From Blastochloris tepida (GTDB lineage: Bacteria; Pseudomonadota; Alphaproteobacteria; Rhizobiales; Xanthobacteraceae): 64,000 bases of DNA. How positions within the stretch are numbered: the first letter of the stretch is position 1; every line of letters begins with the position of its first letter. Both the position numbers and the translations under genes were made by a program. Below the pieces are notes generated by a model. The model searched no databases. It was not told where the DNA came from and saw only the letters and a list, made by a program, of their open reading frames with translations. The stretch is taken from positions 1,290,001-1,354,000 of the forward strand of contig NZ_AP018907.1 of NCBI RefSeq assembly GCF_003966715.1, read 5' to 3'. Shown here in pieces: positions 37,261 through 44,493 of this stretch.

Positions 37261-38124
37261 TCAGAGGGAATCATCCATGTTCAGGTCATGGCCAGCGACC
37301 GTGAGGTCGATCTGGTTGAACTGGATGTTGGAGCCCAGCACGATGTTCTGGGTGAAGGCTTCCTGGTTCACGATGGCATCGGCGGTGGTGGTGCCCACGC
37401 TCTCGATGCTGCCGTCGTCGCCGACCTTGGCCTCGATGTCATTGGCCTTGGCTTCGCCGCCTTCGGCCTTGGCCCACATCGAGAAGGACGAGCCGTCATT
37501 GTCGTCAGCGCCCAGGGCGCCGAGGCCGCCGAGCTCGGAGCTCTTGCTGCCATAGCTCAGCGCCGCGAAGCTCACATCCTGATCGGCCAAGTTGTTGACC
37601 TGGTCGATATTGAACATGTTGCCATTGTCGAGGTGCTGGGTGACGACATCCGGCATCACGATGCTGTCGTTGATGCAGGCGATCTCCTCGATGTCGATCA
37701 CGTCGTCGTCATCCGGCGTGGTCAGCTTGCCGTCGAGCTCGAGGTCGACCTTGACGTCAACGTTCACGTCGACATTGTTCTCGACGTTGTTCTCGACCTT
37801 GTTCTCGACGTCGTTGTCGACGCTGCTCTCGACCTTGTTCTCGACCTTGTTGTCGACCGTGTTCTCGTTCTTGTTCTCGTTTTCGTTCTCGTTTTCGTTC
37901 TTGTTGTCATTCAGGGCGAACGCGGCCTGACCGACGCCCTGGAAGGCGCTCTGGTAGGTGTTCTGGCCCTGAGACTGGGACTGGTCCTGACTCTGGCCCT
38001 GACCCTGGCCCTGCGCCTGCAGTTCAAGCTGGCCCTGCGCCTGCGCTTCGAGCTGACCTTGAGCCTGACCTTCGAGCTGGCCCTGAGCCTGCGCCTGATC
38101 GTCCCGACCACGATTGCGTGACAT
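37261..38124 (-). CDS. Q/N-rich low-complexity protein, first gene of the secretion operon
   Basis: 287 residues. Residues 9-56 are Gln-rich repeats (AQAQGQLEGQAQGQLEAQ); 72-88 are Asn/Glu repeats (NDNKNENENENENKNEN); 89-130 repeat V-D/E-N-x-V-E/D (TVDNKVENKVESSVDNDVEN). The C-terminal half is more ordinary: CINDSIVMPDVVTQHLDNGN, then MFNIDQVNNLADQD at 170-183 and FTQNIVLGSNIQFNQIDLTV at 257-276. The 175-183 segment matches the Q-x-N-x3-D-x-D core of the downstream repeat protein. No signal peptide is present. I infer a second type I secretion substrate, perhaps a matrix or fibre protein; the biochemical function is unknown. A GGAG site precedes the ATG. Confidence 0.75.
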   Translation of the reverse strand: MSRNRGRDDQAQAQGQLEGQAQGQLEAQAQGQLELQAQGQGQGQSQDQSQSQGQNTYQSAFQGVGQAAFALNDNKNENENENENKNENTVDNKVENKVESSVDNDVENKVENNVENNVDVNVDVKVDLELDGKLTTPDDDDVIDIEEIACINDSIVMPDVVTQHLDNGNMFNIDQVNNLADQDVSFAALSYGSKSSELGGLGALGADDNDGSSFSMWAKAEGGEAKANDIEAKVGDDGSIESVGTTTADAIVNQEAFTQNIVLGSNIQFNQIDLTVAGHDLNMDDSL

Positions 38125-38958
38125 AGTACGTCTCCTGCTTCAAGAAAGCTTGGAAGGACGCACCGCCTGTGTCTCCACAACGCCAATCATCTACGTCAGC
38201 GTTCCAGGTTACACGCAGCAGTGCAATTGACAGATTTTGAGCTTGATCCGGCGTCGCGACCTGAACTCCCGCCATGCGCTGGGAGCCATGCGGTCGTTGT
38301 CCGGAAAAATTGTGATGAAAGCTGGTACTGGTGCGGCGCCTCCTCGTCTTTCAGGCGAAAACCTTCGTTTTCGCGTCAGTTGCGATTATTGCAACTTAGC
38401 GAACAACTCGGTAATGCTTGTTTTGACTAAAGGTTCCACACTGCATTCTGCGGTGCAGAGATTTTTTGCTAACCGAATATTTTCCTCATGGCGATTTCGT
38501 CTCCGCCACATTGGTTAATATGCGGTTAACTGCGTAATGATGTCTGCTGATCTGACGCGGGTCAAACTTCGCGATGCCGTCAGACCACATTTGTTGCGGC
38601 TGAGTACATCTGTGGGCCGGCCAGTTGGAAAAAAGTCAATCAAAACAAAGGTGGCCCCGCCGGCGAATTTCGGCAGGCTTTATTGCCATGCTGAAGATTA
38701 ACCATCTTTCCGGGGTGCGACTCGGCGAAAATCCGGCCGGCGGCGGAGGGCGGTTCAAAGTCCTCTCGACGCGAATGCCGTTCCCGAACGTGAATTTCCG
38801 GCGGGGATGCTGGTGGAATCGCTTTGGGAACTTCGCGCGCGGGCTTGCGCAATCCCGGCCGGACGTGGAAACGCCGCGCGGCTACAGAAGGTAAACAAGT
38901 GAGAACGCGCTTCTTCCGGGATTGTTCCCGGAATTGTCTCTGCCACGTGTGTGTTTTT
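38125..38958. other. Long intergenic region upstream of the secretion operon
   Basis: 834 bp with no convincing gene; short plus-strand frames here lack coding character. GC is lower than in flanking genes up to about 38600. Bases 38440-38456 form CACTGCA-TTC-TGCGGTG followed by a T-run, a weak terminator-like element. Bases 38512-38530 contain GGTTAATATGCGGTTAAC, an inverted repeat that could be an operator. The operon promoter must lie between about 38130 and 38400. Confidence 0.5.
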
Positions 38959-39546
38959 TCAGGGGCGCGCCGCCGCCGGGGCGGACGGGCGGCTGGAGAG
39001 TGTCCGCACACCGGTCTGCAGGCGGGGGAGGAACTCCCACAGGTCGCGATTGAGGGCGCGCAGCTCGCGCAGCAGCGTGGTCATCTCCTGCAGGCGCGTC
39101 TCGTCCATCGGCCGCTCGGTGCCCCACTGCAGGCGGGTGCGGGTCAATTCCAGGCGCAGCGAGCGGGTGTGGGTGATCAGGCCCTGCTCGTCGAGCCCGT
39201 ACATGCAATGATTGAACTCGTTGCGGGCGCGGGTGCAGGCGTTGAAGCGCTCCATCAGCCGCGCCAGTTCCTTGGCGAGGGCGCGGTCGGTGACGTTGGC
39301 GCGCGACAGGCGCTCGATGAGATCGAGCCGGGCGCGCGTGGTGTTCAGGGTCGAGAACACGATCGCGGCGGTGGTCTCGTCGCTGTCGAGCAGGAGCATC
39401 ATCACATAGATCAGCAGGCTCTCATTGTTCGACCAGCTGAACACGATGTTGCCGATCAGCGCGAGCACGGCGGTGCGCTGATCGGCCGATGCGGGAGCGG
39501 CGGCCTCAATCTTTTCGAAATCGGGCCGGGGCGGCAGCCGGTTCAT
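38959..39546 (-). CDS. Hypothetical protein with predicted helical structure
   Basis: 195 residues, not recognised. Residues 22-60 are hydrophobic (AVLALIGNIVFSWSNNESLL then IYVMMLLLDSDETTAAIVFS) and may contact a membrane; the rest is helical and charged with ARNEFNHCMYGLDEQG in the middle and a proline/alanine tail. The pattern (N-E-S-L-L, R-N-E-F-N-H) recalls small proteins resembling HEPN folds, where R-x4-6-H is the active motif, but I cannot confirm this. The ATG at 39546 is preferred over an in-frame start 135 bases upstream in low-coding sequence. It is divergent from the next gene. Confidence 0.6.
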   Translation of the reverse strand: MNRLPPRPDFEKIEAAAPASADQRTAVLALIGNIVFSWSNNESLLIYVMMLLLDSDETTAAIVFSTLNTTRARLDLIERLSRANVTDRALAKELARLMERFNACTRARNEFNHCMYGLDEQGLITHTRSLRLELTRTRLQWGTERPMDETRLQEMTTLLRELRALNRDLWEFLPRLQTGVRTLSSRPSAPAAARP

Positions 39547-39731
39547 GGTGCGACCTCGCAGGGGAGCCCTGTATATTGGAGCGCAATTGATACTAAAACA
39601 GATCGACGTGCCGGGTGAGCCGGTTTGCGGCCGATCACGCCTTCGAGGGGGCGCCCGGTCGCCGGCACGCCGCTCTCGCACGCGGAGGCGGCGAGACCGT
39701 TTCCGGTAGCCGGCGGGAAGGGGAGGGCGTG

Positions 39732-40199
39732 ATGCTGTCGCTGTGGCGGGCGCAACGCACCCGAAGGCGGGTGGCGGCCCTAGTCGCCCCGCTGGTCGAG
39801 GGCAGCCGGTTCCGGTTCGGCGCCATCGCGGAACAGGCTTGGTCCGATCCCTATGTCATCGGGTTCCTGGCGATGCTGATCACCCGGCTCGCCGAGCTGC
39901 AGGCCGGCAAGCTGGACAATGACACGCTCGCGCTGGTGCAGGCCGGCGCGTGGGCCGACGTCACCGGCCAGGACGAGGATACGATCGGCGAAAACCTGGT
40001 GCTGCTGAGCTCGGCCAACGACTCGATGTTCGAGCTGGGCTGCCGCAACGGCGCGCTGGTCGCCGATGCCCTGAGCGGCTGCCTGTCGCAGGCGGAGAGC
40101 GCCGGCGCGGACGAGGGGCCTTGGGACGCTTCGCCCGGCCGGACCGATGTCGAGGTGCTTTGGGCCGATTGTTTCGAGGCGCGCCTGCCGGCGGGCTGA
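39732..40199 (+). CDS. Hypothetical protein
   Basis: 155 residues, not recognised. It has a basic start (MLSLWRAQRTRRRVAALVAP), a hydrophobic helix near SDPYVIGFLAMLITRLAELQ and an acidic C-terminal half (GQDEDTIGENLVLLSSANDS). The layout suggests a small cytoplasmic protein. GGGAG precedes the ATG. A 17-base copy of the dispersed repeat core, GGCGAGACCGTTTCCGG, lies 26 bases upstream at 39690-39706. It is divergent from the gene at 38959. Confidence 0.6.
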   Translation: MLSLWRAQRTRRRVAALVAPLVEGSRFRFGAIAEQAWSDPYVIGFLAMLITRLAELQAGKLDNDTLALVQAGAWADVTGQDEDTIGENLVLLSSANDSMFELGCRNGALVADALSGCLSQAESAGADEGPWDASPGRTDVEVLWADCFEARLPAG

Positions 40200-40726
40200 G
40201 CGCGCTCGGTCTGCCGGGTGCCGGGACGAGGCGCGCGCTGCACCGCATGGCGGCGCGGCCGGCACCGCTCGTCAGAGGGTTGCCGGTCCCGCATGGCTGG
40301 GCCGACAGGGTCGCGATCTTTCCGCCTACCGCCAGGGGAGGCGGCTGGCGTAAGGTGATGTCGTCAATCTCCGCGTGTTGCCGATGAGGTTGGGTGCCGG
40401 GGGAAAAGGCGCACGGGCGAAGCGGGCGAGGGCGATCACGGTAGATTTTATGCCCTGATGCAACAAATGTTGTGAGATGGCTCTTTGGAATTTTTGTTGA
40501 TGTTTTTGATTTGTTCCAGCGTAATTCAATTTTTATGACCGTTTTCTGACAATATGCGGCCTCCCCTCCGAGTCTGGGCGATTTGCGGCCTGGGGCGAGG
40601 CCGTCTCTTGCGCTCGCATGGGCGCTATGCAGGCCGAGGCTCCAGCGTATAATTTTGATGGGGGATTTAGCGGACTCCTGGCGGTCGATACACGCCAGAG
40701 AGGTAAGACATTTCAAGGTACCGGCG
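40200..40726. other. Intergenic region upstream of the Crp/Fnr gene
   Basis: 527 bp without a supported gene. Bases 40440-40560 are AT-rich (GATGTTTTTGATTTGTTCC). No perfect FNR or FixK box was seen. Confidence 0.5.
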
Positions 40727-41518
40727 ATGGCGATGGTGAGCTCCCCCCGCACCGCGACTCCGTTACGGCCGGCGATTTCGTCGGTGACAACGGCAATGCC
40801 TCGGTGTCGCGAGTGCCGGCTACGACAATTCGGCTTCTTCGACAGCATGACCGATGCAGAACTCGAGTTCATGCAGCGGTTCAAGACGGCGCACGGCCGA
40901 AGCTGGTCGGGCGAATACCTGCTTGAGCAGGGCAGCCAGAAGCCCCGCCTGCTGACGCTCTATTCCGGATGGGCGATCAAGACCATCACGCTGCCGTCGG
41001 GCGAGAGCCACCTGATCAAGGTGCTGCTGCCGGGCGACATGATCGGCCTGGAGAGCGTGCTGCGCGGGGCGGCGCGCCATGCCGTGCAGGCGGTGACCGA
41101 CGTCACCTATTGCGCGCTCGACTGCCGGCAGATCGATGACATGCTGAATGTGCCGTCGCTGGCCCGCCGCCTCACGGTGATGCTGCTGGCCGAACAGCAG
41201 CGCATCTCCGAGCGTCTGGCGGTTGTGGGGGCGTGCAACGCCCGGCGCAATTTCGCGCACTTCACGCTCGATCTGTACCAGCGGCTGCGCGAGCGGCAGA
41301 TGGCCCGTGACGAGGGGTTCCGCGTGCCGCTGACTTCGCTGCAGCTGGCCGATGCGCTCGGCCTGACCACGGTCCACCTCAACCGCGTGCTGCGCAGCTT
41401 CCGTCAGGACGGCATCCTGACGCTGGAGAACCACGTGCTGACGATCCACGACATCGCCGCGCTCCGCGAAGTGGCGGCGCTGTCGGGGCCGCCCGCCGAG
41501 AGCTACCCGCTGCTGTGA
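40727..41518 (+). CDS. Crp/Fnr-family transcription regulator
   Basis: 263 residues: an N-terminal extension with two cysteines (PRCRECRLRQFGF, about residues 25-37), a cyclic-nucleotide-binding fold (about 40-160, with HLIKVLLPGDMIGLES) and a C-terminal helix-turn-helix (TSLQLADALGLTTVHLNRVL). Only a CxxC pair is present in the extension, so it is not a classic four-cysteine FNR; its signal is unknown. The ATG at 40727 follows AAGG; the frame is open another 48 codons upstream. Targets cannot be read from the sequence, but it is the regulator nearest to the secretion cluster. Confidence 0.85.
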   Translation: MAMVSSPRTATPLRPAISSVTTAMPRCRECRLRQFGFFDSMTDAELEFMQRFKTAHGRSWSGEYLLEQGSQKPRLLTLYSGWAIKTITLPSGESHLIKVLLPGDMIGLESVLRGAARHAVQAVTDVTYCALDCRQIDDMLNVPSLARRLTVMLLAEQQRISERLAVVGACNARRNFAHFTLDLYQRLRERQMARDEGFRVPLTSLQLADALGLTTVHLNRVLRSFRQDGILTLENHVLTIHDIAALREVAALSGPPAESYPLL

Positions 41519-41906
41519 TCACCCGCTGATGTGATAAGGTTTCCGGCTGACCTTGCCGGCCGTTCCGGTGCGCTCGCTTCGACCGCGCATCCTCTGCAAC
41601 ACCCCGTCATGCAAACGGCCCCGGACGCTGACGCCCGGGGCCGTCGATGCTGTTCAACCCGCTTTCCGGCCCTTTGGGCTGGAAACCGTCTCGGTTTGCC
41701 ACCGGAGATCCGACCTGCCGGGGACGAAAGCGCCTCGCTGGCGGGAGCCGTTGGAGTGGGGGGTGGCCCGCACACTTTCGGTTTGGACGACGCGCGCCGA
41801 GGTGTTCCGCGCCCCCCACCCCCGACCCCTCCCCACCGCTCGCGAAGCTCGCGGGGGGAGGGGAGAAGAGGCGTCCTCTGTCTATGCGGGCTGGATCGCC
41901 GACAGC
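41519..41906. other. Intergenic region with two repeat structures
   Basis: No gene. Bases 41662-41693 hold a diverged copy of the dispersed hairpin repeat (CTTTCCGGCCC-TTTG-GGCTGGAAACC). Bases 41826-41865 form a long hairpin (CCCCTCCCCACCGCTCGCG and its partial complement) of a type common in Rhizobiales spacers. Bases 41890-41933 carry a 25-bp tandem duplication that runs across the stop codon of the next gene. Confidence 0.65.
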
Positions 41907-42911
41907 TTATGCCGGCTGGATCGCCGACAGCTTCCAGGCGCCGCCCGCATCGCGGCGGAAGGTCCACACCTCGGTGGTCTCGCTCGGCTCCTCGGAGCCT
42001 TCCAGCAGGCGGCCGGTGGCCTTGTCGAGCGTGCGGTCGATCATCGAGAAGCGCATGGCGACGGTGGCGTAGTCGGTCGTGCCCTCGCGCCACGCTTCGG
42101 CGAGATCGCCCTGCAGCAGCTTCACGTCGTCGATGCGGTTCACCCGGCCGGCCTCGGCATCCGCCGCGAGATCCTCGGCGAAGTAGCCGGCCATCTCCGC
42201 CGTCGCCGCCTGCCGCAGGGTGGCGAGGTCGCCGCGGCCATAGGCAATCTCGATGTCGCCGAGCAGCTTCTCGAACATGTTGAAGTCGGCGCCCGTCAGC
42301 CCGACGCCGTCGAACCCGGCCTTGCGCGGCGACGGCGCGGCAGCGCCACCGCCGAACAGCGGCGCGCGACCGGCATTGAGGCCGGACCCGCTGTTGGCGC
42401 CGGAGTCGAGCCCCGCCCGGTTGAGCGGCGAGGGGCCGCCCTGGCCCGGCATGCCGGCATAGGCCGGCTGCTGGCGGCGGCGGAACAGGCGCAGCGCCAG
42501 CCACACCAGACCGCCGATCAGGGCAATCTGAACGAGGAAACCGAGCACGCCGGCCATGCCGCCGAAGCCGCTGCCCATCAACAGGCCGAACAGGCCGGCG
42601 CCGAGCAGGCCGCCGGCGATGCCGCCGAGCAGGCCGCGGCCGAACGAGCCGCCGGGCTGGGCCGCCTGCTGGCCGGGACGGGCCTGATTGACCCCGGGAT
42701 TGGTCTGGCCCGGCTGGGTCATCGACCGCTCGACCGGCGCAGCCGGGCGCGGCGCGGTGTTGGTGGCCGGCGGCGCGCTGAAGGTCTGCGAGCCGCGGCT
42801 GCCCATTCCGAAGCCTTTGCCCGGTTTGGCGGCAGCCTCGCCGATCGGCCACGCCAGCACCAGGGCTGTCGCCGCAAGAGCAAGGGAGCGTCGGAACGCG
42901 GGTCGGGCCAT
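41907..42911 (-). CDS. Tim44-like domain protein, exported or membrane-anchored
   Basis: 334 residues. A signal peptide (1-28, WPIGEAAAKPG) is followed by a low-complexity Pro/Gln stretch. A glycine-rich double hydrophobic segment comes next (about 90-142, GLLGGIAGGLLGAGLFGLLM and GFLVQIALIGGLVWLALRLF), then a C-terminal Tim44-like domain (about 205-334, FEKLLGDIEIAYGRGDLATL). Such bacterial proteins are common in Alphaproteobacteria; a role in the envelope is likely but not defined. A perfect AGGAGGA site precedes the ATG. The stop lies inside a 25-bp tandem duplication, so the last codons are repeated downstream. Confidence 0.85.
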   Translation of the reverse strand: MARPAFRRSLALAATALVLAWPIGEAAAKPGKGFGMGSRGSQTFSAPPATNTAPRPAAPVERSMTQPGQTNPGVNQARPGQQAAQPGGSFGRGLLGGIAGGLLGAGLFGLLMGSGFGGMAGVLGFLVQIALIGGLVWLALRLFRRRQQPAYAGMPGQGGPSPLNRAGLDSGANSGSGLNAGRAPLFGGGAAAPSPRKAGFDGVGLTGADFNMFEKLLGDIEIAYGRGDLATLRQAATAEMAGYFAEDLAADAEAGRVNRIDDVKLLQGDLAEAWREGTTDYATVAMRFSMIDRTLDKATGRLLEGSEEPSETTEVWTFRRDAGGAWKLSAIQPA

Positions 42912-43213
42912 GGTCGAATCCTCCTTTGGGGCATTTCTCCGGCGGCATATGGGGGGCCGGACAGCGTTTCGCCAGTCGTCGGGCGTCCGCAAAGTCACGT
43001 GGTGTGCGGTTGGACCTTCGCCGGCAGCCCTCCTGTCCGGAATGGGACTTCCGGCAGCCGGCGCGCCGCTCGCCGGTTCCGCGGCTCGATGCCGCGCGGC
43101 GGGGGCGGCCGGTGCGCCGCCGTCCGCCGCTTCGGTCGCAGCCGAAACATCGGCGGGTGATTGTGTCCGTACGGCCACACTCCCGCCGCGATCCTTCATG
43201 GTAGTAAGTTCTT
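42912..43213. other. Divergent promoter region, Tim44-like gene and membrane protein gene
   Basis: 302 bp. Apart from the Tim44 gene's ribosome site I see no other defined element. Confidence 0.4.
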
Positions 43214-44437
43214 ATGGATCAGGCAGCGGCGACCCTCGACTCCGCCCGGACGTGGTTCGCGTCCCTGGCGGACATTCTTGCAAGCGGTGCGTGGACACAG
43301 CCGGTGGGTGTGCCCGCCTGGGTGATCGTGGCGGTGGCCGCGCTCCTTGTCGTGCTGCTGGCCGGCCGGCTGTTTCGGCCCTACGGCTATGATGGCGGGG
43401 GCGGCGGGCTGTGGCGTCTCGCGCTCATCGTGCTCATCGGCTTCGTCGCCTGGCGCGGCTTCCAGTATCTGGAGGATCAGCAGGTCCAGTCGGCGCGCAT
43501 CGCGCTCGGCGAGCGGCTGTCGCGGGCGATCATCTCGCCGATCGAGAACAATCCGCTATTGGCCTGCGTGAACGGCGTGACCAATCCCGATCTGCGGGCC
43601 GCCTGCGAGCGCACGGTGTTCGCCAAGCCCGAGAATGCCGCGGCGGCGGTGTCGCTGACCCGCGACCGGCTGGAGCTTCTGGCGCTTGCCTCGCTGCCGG
43701 CCAGCGGGCTGGGGCCGGATGATTCGCGCACGACGCGGCTGCGCCGGGCCCTGGAGAACGACGATTTCGGGCTCGTCGCCTATGTGCTGACCGAGTCGGA
43801 GCAGTGCCGGCCGGATGCCTGCGCCCAGTTCGAGCTGTTCAAGGACGCCGAGAAGATCAAGGCCAACATGGCGGCGCGCACCTTCGAGACGCTGGTCGAG
43901 AAGCAGTCGGCGATCTGGACGCCCGGCCGCCCCGGCCCGTTCGGGTTCCGCCAGCATCCTTCGCGTCTCGATCCGGCGCTGGCCGGCCCGTCCGGTCCGG
44001 TGACCTCCGGCACGATGGAGATGCCGCCGGGCACGCCGACGCTCGGGCCGGGGCCGTCTCCCAGCGACAGCCTGGGTCCGCCGACCGACCTGTCGCCGTC
44101 CGCCGTGCCGCGGTCTGCGCCTCCGGCAGAGCGTGCCCCGCCGCCCCCCGCCGCTGCGCCGAAGCCCGCGGCACCTTCTGCTCCTGCGCCATCGACCCTT
44201 GCGCCATCGCCCAAGCCTTCGACCGCAGCGCCCGCGACGGCACCCACGGCAGCGCCAGCCACAGCCCCGAAGCCGCCGCCGCAGCCGGTGGCGCGGCCGG
44301 CCACCGTGCCGCGTCCGCAGCCGGCCGCACCCGTGACCGCGCCGGTGCAGCCCGCCGTGCCGCGGCTGCCGCCGCCGACATCGCTGACCCCGCCGCCGGA
44401 GCCGGACGAGGCGCCCGAGGTCCCCAGCGAGGATTGA
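43214..44437 (+). CDS. Membrane protein with a proline/alanine-rich C-terminus, unknown function
   Basis: 407 residues. Two membrane helices lie near residues 33-55 (PAWVIVAVAALLVVLLAGRL) and 69-84 (LWRLALIVLIGFVAWRGF). A periplasmic helical part with conserved-looking cysteines follows (NPLLACVNGVTNPDLRAACE; ESEQCRPDACAQFELF). From about residue 270 it is a Pro/Ala-rich linker. No enzyme motif is visible. It shares a short divergent promoter region with the Tim44-like gene. The function is unknown to me. Confidence 0.75.
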   Translation: MDQAAATLDSARTWFASLADILASGAWTQPVGVPAWVIVAVAALLVVLLAGRLFRPYGYDGGGGGLWRLALIVLIGFVAWRGFQYLEDQQVQSARIALGERLSRAIISPIENNPLLACVNGVTNPDLRAACERTVFAKPENAAAAVSLTRDRLELLALASLPASGLGPDDSRTTRLRRALENDDFGLVAYVLTESEQCRPDACAQFELFKDAEKIKANMAARTFETLVEKQSAIWTPGRPGPFGFRQHPSRLDPALAGPSGPVTSGTMEMPPGTPTLGPGPSPSDSLGPPTDLSPSAVPRSAPPAERAPPPPAAAPKPAAPSAPAPSTLAPSPKPSTAAPATAPTAAPATAPKPPPQPVARPATVPRPQPAAPVTAPVQPAVPRLPPPTSLTPPPEPDEAPEVPSED

Positions 44438-44493
44438 CGGGCGGGGAACCGGTTGCGCATAGTCCTATTCCCTGTGCGCAACCGTCGGTTCCA

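Noticed and set aside
37714..37960. Non-coding microsatellite on the plus strand (GTTCTCGTTTTCG runs)
   Set aside because: It is the coding sequence of the N/E-rich repeats of the minus-strand gene; the frame is intact and has a ribosome site and conserved C-terminal part.
38625..38894. 89-codon plus-strand frame in the spacer upstream of the secretion operon
   Set aside because: No ribosome site, no coding bias and no pattern; an antisense frame of similar length overlaps it.
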